Positions 1 to 7,300 are shown, counted from the stretch's first letter. The stretch: DNA of 10,905 nucleotides from Zygnema cylindricum (GCA_037447655.1 JBBHKE010001620.1:150390-161294); one strand, 5' to 3'. Numbers and translations are program-made. Notes: a model not told the origin generated them from the letters alone.

Positions 1-2898
1 GAGAAGGGCAGTCAAGGAATGTTCAGAATTGTACTTTGCAATGAAAAGAGTGTTCTCTACTCGTGTGCAAGTGAGATGATGCTTTGGCATAAAAGGTTGG
101 GGCATGTGCATCTAGATAGATTAAAGAAAATGAAGAAAAATGGAATAGTGGAGGGTATTACTTTTGAAGATGATGAGACCTTTGATGATTGTAGTGGATG
201 TGCCCAAGGGAAGATTCATAGACTTCCATTTCCAAAGGCAACCACATTTAGGAGAGAGAAAGTATTAGATCTAGTTCACACTGATGTTTGGGGACCTGCT
301 AGGTATGCCTCACATGGGGGGAAAAGATGGATGTTAACTATCACAGATGATTGGTCTAGATACACGAAGGTATACTTTCTTAGACATAAGTCAGAGGTAT
401 TAAGATGTTTCAAAGAGTATAAAGTATGGAGTGAAAAACTACATGAAACCTCAATAAAAGAGATAAGAAGTGATAATGGGAAAGAATACACCTCAAGGGA
501 TTTTGAAGAATATCTTAAAGAAGAAGGAATTCATCATGAGAAAACTGTTCCCTATAATCCGGAACAAAATGGAGTAGCAGAAAGAGTGAATAGAACTTTA
601 GGAGATATGTCCAGAAGTATGTTAAGTGATAAGAGGATAGGGCTGCAGTTTTGGGCTGAGTCTATGAACTATGCTAATTTCATCAAAAATAGAGTCCTAA
701 CTTCAGCAAATAAGGAGGAAACTCCGTATGAGAGGTGGACAGGAAGAAAGCCTGATTTGTCTAGTTTGAGAGTGTTCGGAAGTCAAGTCTACAGTTTGGA
801 TTCCGATAAGACTAAATGGAAGTTAGAGGGAAGAGGGAAACCAGGATATCTTGTAGGATATGATGAGAGCACAAAAGGATACCGAGTGTATGACTTGAAA
901 AAGAGAGATATAATTTTGGTAAAACACATAGTGGTGATGAATGAAGAGAAGTCCATTGATCCATTCAAATATAATAAGGAAGTCAAAATCAGATTTGAAA
1001 CGGATCAGTTTTCTGACTTTGACTTTGAAAATGAAGAGAAGGAAGAGGGAGAAAAAGAAAAATCTGCAGATCTACCAAAGGAGAAAGAGGAAAGGACAAC
1101 ATCCGAGGCAACGCCACAATACGAAGTGGAAACCGATGAGGGACTTGATGAGACACCGGAATTGGAAGATAGGGAAGCTGAAAATTTCCCAAAACGAAAC
1201 CCAAGGATGCCTTCCATACCGGCGTCCGATTTTGAAGGGGGGAGAAGAAGTAGTAAACGACTTCAAGAAAGACAAGTAAATAACCAACACACAAAGATGT
1301 CTCACCCAGATGAACCTCAAACATACTTAGAGGCTATAAACACTCCAGAAAGTAGCCGGTGGATCACAGCTATAAATGAAGAAATGGCCTCTATCATGGA
1401 AGCCAATACATGGGAGTTGGTAGATTGTCCACCGGACCGAAAACCGATCGGATATAAGTGGGTGTTTAAACTTAAATTAAACCCGGATAATACCATTGAG
1501 AGGTACAAAGCTAGGTTAGTTGCAAAAGGTTATACACAGAAAGAGGGGATAGACTACGAAGAAACCTTTGCACCTGTAGTCAGATTTCCTTCTGTTAGAA
1601 TCCTTTTAAGTATAGCCGCAGCGGAGGATATGGAAATCCACCAGATGGATATTAAAACTGCCTTTTTGCACGGAGAGTTGGAAGAAGAAATTTACATGAG
1701 GCAACCGGAAGGATTCGTGGAAAGTGGGGAAGAAAACAAAGTTTGCAAACTGATAAAATCACTCTATGGGCTTAAGCAAGCCCCGCGACAGTGGAATATA
1801 AAGCTCGACGAATTTCTGACCGGTTTGGGGTATATCAGAATTAGTTCAGATCACTCTATATATTTATTTGAAGATGAGAATGGAGTGATATTTATTGCTA
1901 TTTATGTGGATGATTTGTTGGTCTTAAGCAAGTTCTTAGATAAAATTAACAAACTAAAACGGGATCTTAGAAGCAGTTTTGATATGAAAGATCTTGGCGA
2001 AGCAAAGTACATTTTGGGAATTCAGATGGAGAGAGATAGAGGGAATAGAATTATAAGACTCACTCAAAAAGAAGCAATCGGTAATATGCTAGAAAAATTT
2101 CAAATGGAGAAAGCAAACGGATGTACTACTCCCATGGATTTGAAGAAAGTGAGTGAGGGGAGTGAAGAGGGAAGAATATTCATCATTAATGATGAGATGG
2201 ACGAGTTAGAAAGAAAATTTATGGAAAATATCCCTTATCGGCAGATTGTAGGCAGTTTAATTTATTTTATGAATTGTACCCGTCCGGATATAGCTGCAGC
2301 TGTAGGTGTCCTTAGTAGAAATCTAAATGAACCAAGAAAGAGAGATTGGGAGGCTGCCAAAAGAGTGATGAGGTATCTGGTGGGGACAAGGGAATTATGG
2401 TTGCATTTGGGAGGGGAGCACACTGACATCACCACTTGGAGTGATGCTAGTTATGGAGATGTGCCTTTAAGGAGGTGTACGACTGGATATGTGTTGCAAA
2501 TTGGATCCGGTGCATGTTGTTGGAGTAGCAAGCAACAAAAAGTAGTTGCTCAGTCCACTATGGAGGCTGAATACATGGCTTCCTGTGCTGCCACCAAAGA
2601 ATTAATGTGGGTTAAATCTCTTCTTGAAGAACTTGGGTTCATGAAGTCTGGAACTCAAAATGTTTTTTGTGATAATCAAGCTGCTATCTCGATTGCAGCT
2701 AATCCGAAACATCACTTCAAAGCTAAGCATATGGATATTAGAATAAGCTTTGTCAGAGAGAAGGTAGAAAATAAAATTATTAAACTGGTTCATAAAACTG
2801 ATAGAGAAATGATTGCAGACATGATGACAAAAGCAGTGCCTTCCCCTAAGTTGATTTATTGCAGAGAAAACTGTGGATTAAAATTGAAAAGTGACTAG
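1..2898 (+). CDS. pol: copia-type pol polyprotein, 5'-partial: integrase, reverse transcriptase, RNase H
   Basis: The frame is open from base 1, so the first Met (base 19) is probably internal and the true start lies upstream; residue numbers below count from that Met. It copies element RNA into DNA and inserts it into the genome, acting in the virus-like particle and nucleus. An integrase HHCC zinc-binding motif is seen at H24, H29, C58 and C61. The integrase catalytic triad is D89, D152 and E188, with the family D-35-E spacing. An acidic, low-complexity linker lies near residues 325-410. The reverse transcriptase has its first catalytic Asp at D544 (MDIKTAF) and the YVDD box at 629-632. RNase H has D809 (WSDAS), E849 (MEAEY) and D885 (CDNQ). 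The C-terminal stretch from KHMDIR to the final CGLK matches the usual copia tail. There are no internal stops over 959 codons. Gag and protease are outside the window. Confidence 0.95.
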   Translation, partial: EKGSQGMFRIVLCNEKSVLYSCASEMMLWHKRLGHVHLDRLKKMKKNGIVEGITFEDDETFDDCSGCAQGKIHRLPFPKATTFRREKVLDLVHTDVWGPARYASHGGKRWMLTITDDWSRYTKVYFLRHKSEVLRCFKEYKVWSEKLHETSIKEIRSDNGKEYTSRDFEEYLKEEGIHHEKTVPYNPEQNGVAERVNRTLGDMSRSMLSDKRIGLQFWAESMNYANFIKNRVLTSANKEETPYERWTGRKPDLSSLRVFGSQVYSLDSDKTKWKLEGRGKPGYLVGYDESTKGYRVYDLKKRDIILVKHIVVMNEEKSIDPFKYNKEVKIRFETDQFSDFDFENEEKEEGEKEKSADLPKEKEERTTSEATPQYEVETDEGLDETPELEDREAENFPKRNPRMPSIPASDFEGGRRSSKRLQERQVNNQHTKMSHPDEPQTYLEAINTPESSRWITAINEEMASIMEANTWELVDCPPDRKPIGYKWVFKLKLNPDNTIERYKARLVAKGYTQKEGIDYEETFAPVVRFPSVRILLSIAAAEDMEIHQMDIKTAFLHGELEEEIYMRQPEGFVESGEENKVCKLIKSLYGLKQAPRQWNIKLDEFLTGLGYIRISSDHSIYLFEDENGVIFIAIYVDDLLVLSKFLDKINKLKRDLRSSFDMKDLGEAKYILGIQMERDRGNRIIRLTQKEAIGNMLEKFQMEKANGCTTPMDLKKVSEGSEEGRIFIINDEMDELERKFMENIPYRQIVGSLIYFMNCTRPDIAAAVGVLSRNLNEPRKRDWEAAKRVMRYLVGTRELWLHLGGEHTDITTWSDASYGDVPLRRCTTGYVLQIGSGACCWSSKQQKVVAQSTMEAEYMASCAATKELMWVKSLLEELGFMKSGTQNVFCDNQAAISIAANPKHHFKAKHMDIRISFVREKVENKIIKLVHKTDREMIADMMTKAVPSPKLIYCRENCGLKLKSD

Positions 2899-2903
2899 GA
2901 ATT

Positions 2904-2911
2904 AAGGGGAG
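2904..2911 (+). other. Polypurine tract of element A
   Basis: AAGGGGAG lies immediately before the LTR start TGTTGAAAAG and six bases after the pol stop codon. In LTR retrotransposons this RNase H-resistant purine run primes plus-strand DNA synthesis, and its position directly against the 3' LTR is diagnostic. Elements B and C have matching tracts at the equivalent place. Confidence 0.85.
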
Positions 2912-3053
2912 TGTTGAAAAGAGGTAATTAATAGTTCACTTCCCTATTTTAGTTTTGTTTTAAAGAAAGAGAGTGAGGATCAAAGGCGCGCCATGGCTGC
3001 CGCCATATTTGGAAAGTGGCAGTTTTTGCAGTTAAGGGTATTTTGGCTAAAAT

Positions 3054-3127
3054 GATGCCAGGGTCTAGATTTGAACCAGTGATCTCTAGATTCGTTATAG
3101 CCTAACGCCTTAACCATTAAGGCGTTA
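3054..3127 (-). other. Antisense tRNA-like segment (possible Pol III A and B boxes) in LTR A
   Basis: Read on the minus strand, this stretch has TGGTTAAGGCG, resembling the D-arm/A-box of class II (Ser/Leu) tRNAs, followed some 35 bases later by GGTTCAAATCT, one base off the usual B-box GGTTCRANTCC, and then a partly pairing T-arm. The acceptor and anticodon stems do not fold properly, so this is not a functional tRNA gene. It could be a tRNA-derived fossil captured by the LTR. The equivalent segment in the B 3' LTR (6945-7015) supports a real shared module. The tRNA likeness is judged from recalled consensus sequences and needs a covariance-model search. Confidence 0.4.
3103..3127. repeat. 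Perfect 10-bp inverted repeat with 5-base loop
   Basis: TAACGCCTTA (3103-3112) and TAAGGCGTTA (3118-3127) are exact reverse complements separated by ACCAT. It coincides with the D-arm part of the tRNA-like segment, but the stem is far longer than a D-arm. The matching place in the B LTRs does not have this long stem, so it is specific to LTR A. Confidence 0.85.
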
Positions 3128-3324
3128 CGAAACGATACACGTGACGGGTTTCATAAATATATAAACATTAACGAAACAGCTAATTAACAGCAGACTAACC
3201 AAAATGAGCAATTCCTGCATGTACGCGAATCTGAACCGTGTAAAATATGTTTTGATCGGACGGCCGGCATTATAGCCGCCACGCGAAGTGAGCTTTTCGG
3301 CGGCATACGGATATAGCGTCACGC

Positions 3325-3340
3325 GGTGCCACGTGGCGCC
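3325..3340. promoter_or_regulatory. G-box-like site in near-perfect 16-bp palindrome, LTR A
   Basis: The core CACGTGGC (3330-3337) sits in a 16-base palindrome with a single mismatched pair. CACGTG is the plant G-box bound by bZIP and bHLH factors, and ACGTGGC is the ABRE core. The same octamer occurs at the corresponding place in both B LTRs (4215, 7301), although the sequence around it has diverged. A promoter role is inferred from this conservation and the LTR position. Confidence 0.45.
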
Positions 3341-3429
3341 ACATTATTTGATACCGGAGAAGATGGGAGGAGGAACCATGGCTTCCGATATGACAGGTGT
3401 CACCTTGTAGACCTTGTCGTACAATAGTT

Positions 3430-3466
3430 GTACAATAAGTACATCGCCCATTGTACCTTCTTGTAC
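3430..3466. repeat. GTAC-rich inverted repeat, LTR A copy
   Basis: The left arm at 3430-3443 and the right arm at 3452-3466 pair as reverse complements with one indel and little else mismatched, around a short loop. It lies downstream of the G-box and upstream of the CTCTCT/AGAGAG hairpin, as in the other two LTRs. It could form an RNA or DNA hairpin in the LTR promoter or leader. Confidence 0.65.
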
Positions 3467-3549
3467 TTTATAGTGTTCCTATTGGACTAGGGTTTAATAG
3501 TAGGTAGTCGTGAGTAGGCAGACCGAGACTTAGTAATATTTAGGTACCT

Positions 3550-3592
3550 CTCTCTCTAAGAGAGCTTGTAACTATAAAGGTCATCTTTGACC
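3550..3592. repeat. Paired small hairpins (CTCTCT/AGAGAG and GGTCA/TGACC), LTR A
   Basis: A CTCTCT run followed by AGAGAG (about 3550-3564) is followed by the exact 14-mer GGTCATCTTTGACC (3579-3592), a 5-bp stem with a 4-base loop. The same pair occurs in both B LTRs with the 14-mer unchanged. In the context of an LTR they probably fall in the transcribed R/U5 leader, but no transcription start can be fixed from sequence alone. Confidence 0.6.
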
Positions 3593-3802
3593 AGCCATAA
3601 CTTACTGCTCGGGTGAGCAAATTCAGTGATTCTTTTTGCGTTTGACTCAGGGGAGTCTTGTCCTCACAAGGGTGAGAGTGGTCAGAATATTTGTGTGCCT
3701 GGGCGGCGCTTATTCAGCGGGAAAGTAGAAGGGGCAAATATTATCCTAGAGGCTTTACATAGGCTGCTCATTTTGTGGGTCAATGGAGACCACAGAATTT
3801 CA

Positions 3803-3880
3803 CATTGACCTAGCTTTGCTAAGCTTTTTGTTTGATAGTTTGGGTGGCTTCTGCGGTCTATTTTAGACCAAAGAACAACA
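3803..3880. other. Unassigned 78-bp spacer between element A and the truncated LTR of element B
   Basis: This follows the last CA of LTR A and precedes the point where similarity to the B 3' LTR begins. It shows no convincing similarity to the part of the B 3' LTR that should precede that point. CATTGACC (3803-3810) is the reverse complement of GGTCAATG near the end of LTR A (3778-3785), possibly by chance. It could be host DNA, a badly decayed piece of LTR B, or filler from a deletion. Confidence 0.5.
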
Positions 3881-4214
3881 GGTACTTGCCGTCAGTCAAA
3901 TTAGCCGATAGCCTTAACTTACAAGTCTAGGATTAATGATAGGATACATGAGGTTTGATAAATATTTATTATGTTACACCTAGACTAGTTCATTTAACGG
4001 GATATAGATACGTAATGCATAGATACAGTTTTTGTACGATTTTAATGTACTATATGAAACACATACCTCGTATTTGTTTCGAACACGAAACAAATACCGC
4101 GCACATATTTATGACGAATACGATCAAAACCTAGTTTCAATTGGACTGCCGGAAAAGATGCCGAGATTGCGGAAGAAGATTTCGGCCGTTTGCGGTCATC
4201 GCCACATACGATGA

Positions 4215-4222
4215 CACGTGGC
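4215..4222. promoter_or_regulatory. G-box/ABRE-like octamer, LTR B 5' copy
   Basis: CACGTGGC lies at the same relative position as in LTR A and the B 3' LTR, upstream of the long inverted repeat. It lacks the palindromic extension seen in LTR A. Function is inferred only from the motif and its conservation. Confidence 0.4.
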
Positions 4223-4312
4223 AAAAATGACATTGGATCGCGGCATCTTCGGGGATTACGTGAACGAATCTAGAGATGACATATGTCGACATTTTGGCCA
4301 TGTCGTACGATT

Positions 4313-4355
4313 GTCGTACAGAAAGTACACCGGCACCTGTACTTTTCTATACGAC
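4313..4355. repeat. Long imperfect inverted repeat, LTR B 5' copy
   Basis: The left arm at 4313-4329 and right arm at 4338-4355 are reverse complements apart from one substitution and one extra A, with an 8-base loop. The same structure with a partly different sequence is present in the other two long LTRs. Confidence 0.75.
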
Positions 4356-4437
4356 AAAGTAATTTGATTAGTGCCGTACGTCAGTAGATAGAGTTTTAGA
4401 GAGAGATAGGACTTAGAAAAACTTAGTAGGTAGCAGC

Positions 4438-4480
4438 CTCTCTCCGAGAGAGCTCCTGTACAAAAGGGTCATCTTTGACC
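4438..4480. repeat. Paired small hairpins, LTR B 5' copy
   Basis: CTCTCT-CCG-AGAGAG (4438-4452) is followed by GGTCATCTTTGACC (4467-4480), matching the pair in LTR A and in the B 3' LTR. Confidence 0.6.
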
Positions 4481-4540
4481 ATTCATATCTATAAACTTAC
4501 TTGACCATTTTCAGTGATTCTTTTTGCTGCGGACTCAAAG

Positions 4541-4578
4541 GAGTCCAGGCTACACAAGGGAGTCCAAGCTACACAAGG
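4541..4578 (+). repeat. 19-bp tandem duplication within LTR B 5' copy
   Basis: GAGTCCAGGCTACACAAGG is followed directly by a second copy with one base changed (4560-4578). The B 3' LTR and LTR A have a single, diverged version, so this duplication arose after insertion in this copy. Confidence 0.85.
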
Positions 4579-4853
4579 GTGTAGTCGGTCAGAGTTTTTG
4601 CCTGCCAGGGTGGCTGCATTTCTATCGGAAAGTCAAAGTGGGTGAATGTGTCCAAAACTCATATTCTTACTTTGCATTATGTGGTGGAATTAAGCACACA
4701 GAAAGTCTTAATTTACAGGGGTGAAGGTATAATGGGTTTTTGATTGTCAAGGGGTCAGTCATTTGGGTTTATATCAACATGGAGTCGGCACTATCTAGAT
4801 TAGTTTCTTTTAGATCTGCGATTTCTGTGGGCAATGGGGCACACATAGTTTCA

Positions 4854-4866
4854 GGGTATGGGCCCA
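4854..4866 (+). other. Degenerate primer-binding site (initiator-tRNA-Met type)
   Basis: GGGTATGGGCCCA follows the last CA of the 5' LTR. It resembles the TGGTATCAGAGCC sequence that many plant LTR elements use to pair with the 3' end of initiator tRNA-Met, with several differences including a lost base. Position favours the call, but the match is imperfect and the element is decayed. Confidence 0.45.
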
Positions 4867-4881
4867 CCATCTAGGGTGCCT

Positions 4882-5980
4882 ATGTTTGATGGAACAGGCT
4901 TCACTTATTAGGGATTTATAATAGAGGGATTGCTTTTCGAGAAGCATTTATGGGGAATTGTTTCGGGACAAGTGAGATGTCCGCCACCTGGCTTTGGAAG
5001 AGCATACTATGGAGAATCATCTGAGGCTGCCCAGATTATCAACCGAAGTTCAGATGCAACGGAAGGTGCAAGAAAAAACCTTGCCGTGGATGGGGAAATA
5101 GGGGAGAAGGAAAAAGGGACACCTATGGTGAGGGGAGCTAGGCTGTTAGCTATGGAACCACTTGTACGGATTAAAAATGAAAAAAATGATAGTATAATAT
5201 GAGAATACAAAAACACTATACAAAGCATCTCATACTTAGAAACGTGTCAAAGTCCATAGCTATCACACTTATAACTTAACGAAGTCTTCAAAGATATGGG
5301 AAGCACTAAGTCAGATTTATAAGAGTGAGACTATTCAAAGGCAGCAATTAGTAAAACAAGAAATAGATGCCTATGTTTATAAAGGCGGTAGCATGATAGA
5401 GTTTTGCAATGATATTGATGCGCTATATGTTGAGCTTGCTAGTGCGGGATATGTAGAATCTGAGGAGAGGATGATTAATACACTATTTATGAAACTCTCA
5501 GATTAGTACGAAAACATCATTTGTCGTATGCAGGCAATGGATGTCTCCTCATGGACTTGGAGCTTTACCATGGGGATAATTCTTGTGAGGGAAAGCACTT
5601 TGGAGCTTCGTAGGGGAAGTAACAGAGTGAATGCATTTACAGCTGGTGGTGATTGGCGGAAGCGTGATGAGAGGAACAACGGTGACGAGCGGAAGCGTGA
5701 TGAGAGGAAGAAAGACAAAGGTAAACCTTATCGGAACTTTGGTAGAAAGAGAGGGAGAGGAAAAGAAACGAGAGTTTTGAAAAAAAGGGTTTGCTTCTTT
5801 TGTAGGGAACCGGGTCATTATATAGAGGAATGCCCTTGTTTGAAAGAACTTAGAAGTTGGAATGTGGATGAGGAGGAAGAAGGGAGAGAGGAGAAAGAGG
5901 ATGAAGATATGTTGGAGCTTCTTCGCATCGGTAGTATGGGGAAGAGAGAAAAGCACACGGAAATTCCACGTAAGCAATAG
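4882..5980 (+). pseudogene. gag: Broken copia gag with CCHC zinc knuckle
   Basis: Gag forms the virus-like particle and binds element RNA. The frame opens at ATG 4882 with MFDGTGFTY, the usual copia gag start, and is cut by TAG at 4909 where the family has a Trp. The same frame continues to 5202 (LLFEKHLWGIVSG, a typical gag block). Between 5202 and 5279 the frame shifts. A UBN2-like helical segment then follows (from KIWEALSQIYKSE to MKLSD), cut by TAG at 5504. The last open part (5507-5980) is basic and holds a complete CX2CX4HX4C knuckle (CFFCREPGHYIEEC) and an acidic tail. Reading past the TAG at 5978 stays open to about 6124. Two stops and a frameshift mean no full Gag can be made from this copy. 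Confidence 0.82.
5656..5708 (+). repeat. 20-bp direct repeat, period 33 bp, in the basic region of gag
   Basis: GCGGAAGCGTGATGAGAGGA occurs identically at 5656-5675 and 5689-5708. The 33-base period keeps frame and repeats an Arg/Lys/Asp/Glu-rich unit of 11 residues just upstream of the zinc knuckle, in the presumed RNA-binding part of Gag. Confidence 0.85.
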
Positions 5981-6123
5981 TGTGCTTTTGGAGGTATAAG
6001 GGAAGTAAAGAGAGAGGAAATACTTGAGGGAGTTCAAAATATTGAGGATAGTTTCATAGATATTTTGGAAACAGAAAACTGGTCGGAAGGGAGATTTCAA
6101 CGGATTCTGAGGAAAGGGGAGAC

Positions 6124-6735
6124 GTGAAACTAAAGGGGGTTATAAAGGATAGGGGAGAAGAGGAATGTTTAATGAAAGGTATAGGGGAGGAGAAATATTT
6201 ATTGGGAATAAAGTTAGAAAGTGATAGTGGAAAGAATTCCATGGGAGAGAGTAAGGAAAGTTCAGAAAATGAGGTGAGAATCATGGATAAAAATATGAGT
6301 TCGGAAGATGTAGATTTTACGAGGAACTTAGTGGGGACTCTTGATTTAAGGATAAATTTGGGGGGTTATGGTTTTGACATCACTAATGGGAGAGATTCCC
6401 TCTATAAAGGTTTGCCTGTAAAAGGGTTAGCATCTGAGCATGTGTTGCAAATTGGGGATGGGGCTGATTGTTGGAAATGGAAAAGGGAAAGTGGATTTTG
6501 GTTGGATGAAAAGGGGAGGAGGTGGATAAACTCTTTGCTCAGATTTTTGAAAAGTGGCGTGTAAAATAAAATGTATGATCGACAAGATGAAATTATTTTT
6601 GGTCATCTAATACACTTTTTTAAATATAAAGGTATTCGCTTGAAGCTTCATGAAGGAAAAAGGAAAAAAGAAAGGAAGATATATATAAATGTATTTGTTG
6701 TTTTTGAAGGGAGTTGAAAGTAAAGTAGACTAGAA
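6124..6735 (+). pseudogene. Heavily deleted reverse transcriptase C-terminus / RNase H relic
   Basis: The frame is open from about 6124 to a TAA at 6562, without an ATG at its start. GEEKYLLGIKLESD matches the post-YVDD block of element A, VRIMDKNMSSED matches the connection region of C, and LVGT-NLGG-DIT-VLQIG-CW matches the RNase H entry. Segments between these blocks are missing, including the block corresponding to RPDIAAAVGV and the MEAEY catalytic Glu. Beyond the stop, in the same frame, spaced residues still align with the KHHFKAKHMDIR tail of A as far as the polypurine tract. It cannot encode an active enzyme. Confidence 0.7.
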
Positions 6736-6738
6736 AAT

Positions 6739-6746
6739 AAGGGGAG
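6739..6746 (+). other. Polypurine tract of element B
   Basis: AAGGGGAG sits directly before TGTTAAAATT, the start of the B 3' LTR. It is identical to the tract of element A, although the neighbouring pol relic is badly decayed. Confidence 0.8.
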
Positions 6747-6944
6747 TGTTAAAATTTAGGTATTTTATAGGTCTAGAGATTGTAAAATATAAGCCAAAAC
6801 AATGACAACTTGCCTCTAACTCTTCACTCAAGTCCCCACACTTGTCGCAGTCACTGAAGACTCGAGAAAGAGTTAGATCCATGGCTGCCTAGGTTGTCCA
6901 AAGAGGACAAAAGGCAAATCTCGATAGAGTAACCTAAAATATTT

Positions 6945-7015
6945 GACGGACCCGGGATTTGATCCGGGTACCTGCAATCCATCAAATTAGCCGGTAGCCT
7001 TAACCTACAAGTCTG
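6945..7015 (-). other. Antisense tRNA-like segment in LTR B 3' copy
   Basis: On the minus strand GTAGGTTAAGGCTA resembles an A-box/D-arm. About 40 bases on, GGATCAAATCC is one base from the consensus B-box, within a GC-rich hairpin (6951-6968) resembling a T-arm. The anticodon arm does not fold convincingly. It aligns with the tRNA-like segment of LTR A. It is not called as a tRNA gene. Confidence 0.4.
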
Positions 7016-7300
7016 GGATTAATGATAGGATATATGAGGTTTGATAAATATTTACTATGTTACACATAGACTAGTTCATTTAACGGGATAGAGATACGTA
7101 ATGCATAGATACAGTTTTTGTACGATTTTCATGTACTATATGAAACGGATACCTCGCATTTGTTTCGAACATGAAACAAATACCACGCACGAATTTATGA
7201 CAGCTACGATCAAAACCTGGTTTCGATCGGACGGCCGGAAAACATGCGGAGATCGCAGAAGAAGATTTCGGCGGTTTGCGGTCATCGCCACATAGGATGA

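Larger units (their letters stand above)
1..3802 (+). mobile_element. Element A: Ty1/copia LTR retrotransposon, 3' portion (pol + 3' LTR)
   Basis: The order of domains, integrase before reverse transcriptase and RNase H, defines the Ty1/copia (Pseudoviridae-type) superfamily as opposed to Ty3/gypsy. The pol frame is followed within a few bases by a polypurine tract and an LTR starting TGTTG and ending TTTCA. The 5' LTR, gag and protease must lie to the left of the window. Because pol is uninterrupted and all inspected catalytic residues are present, this is the youngest-looking of the three elements here. Its target-site duplication cannot be checked because only the right end is visible; the five bases after the LTR are CATTG (3803-3807). 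Confidence 0.93.
2912..3802 (+). repeat. 3' LTR of element A (891 bp)
   Basis: It begins TGTTGAAAAG directly after the polypurine tract and ends in TTTCA. The end was set by comparison with the two other long LTRs in the window: all three finish with a TGTGGG-CAATGG-CACA-TTTCA block. The middle is strongly diverged from the B LTRs, but the order of modules is the same: a tRNA-like antisense segment, a G-box in a near-palindrome, a GTAC-rich inverted repeat, a CTCTCT/AGAGAG hairpin and a GGTCA/TGACC hairpin. No coding region is supported in it. The LTR normally supplies promoter and polyadenylation signals, but I could not place a convincing TATA box or poly(A) signal by eye. Confidence 0.88.
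3881..4853 (+). repeat. 5' LTR of element B, truncated at its 5' end
   Basis: From GGTAC at 3881 onward this aligns with 6967-7918 of the B 3' LTR, at about 94% over the first 200 bases by eye. It ends CACACATAGTTTCA at 4853, where gag leader sequence begins. The first ~220 bp of the LTR (equivalent to 6747-6966) are absent, including the B-box part of the tRNA-like segment; the A-box part (around 3904-3930, minus strand) remains. A 19-bp tandem duplication (4541-4578) accounts for much of the length difference from the 3' copy. No coding region is supported. Confidence 0.88.

Noticed and set aside
989-1324. Overlapping minus- and plus-strand frames of 70-112 codons in the integrase/RT linker
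   Set aside because: They are shadows of the open pol frame of element A in a purine-rich, acidic-coding stretch, with no motif of their own.
3054-3127. A functional tRNA gene on the minus strand
   Set aside because: The A- and B-box-like sequences are there, but the acceptor and anticodon stems do not pair, so only a tRNA-like relic is reported.
3626-3808. Small plus-strand frames in LTRs (3626-3808, 4032-4214, 4524-4724, 7101-7295) as genes
   Set aside because: Frames at matching LTR positions are not conserved in reading frame between copies, and none shows a recognisable domain.
4042-4233. Minus-strand frame of 63 codons in LTR B 5' copy with a same-frame counterpart at 7080-7331 in the 3' copy
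   Set aside because: The two are LTR copies of one element, so shared frame is expected. Most differences change the amino acid, and one copy has a stop where the other continues. There is no sign of protein-level constraint and no family match.
5549-6100. Minus-strand open frame of 183 codons
   Set aside because: It lies opposite the gag pseudogene, whose plus strand has recognisable UBN2-like and CCHC sequence. The purine-rich plus strand produces long, low-complexity Ser/Phe/Leu-rich antisense frames by chance.
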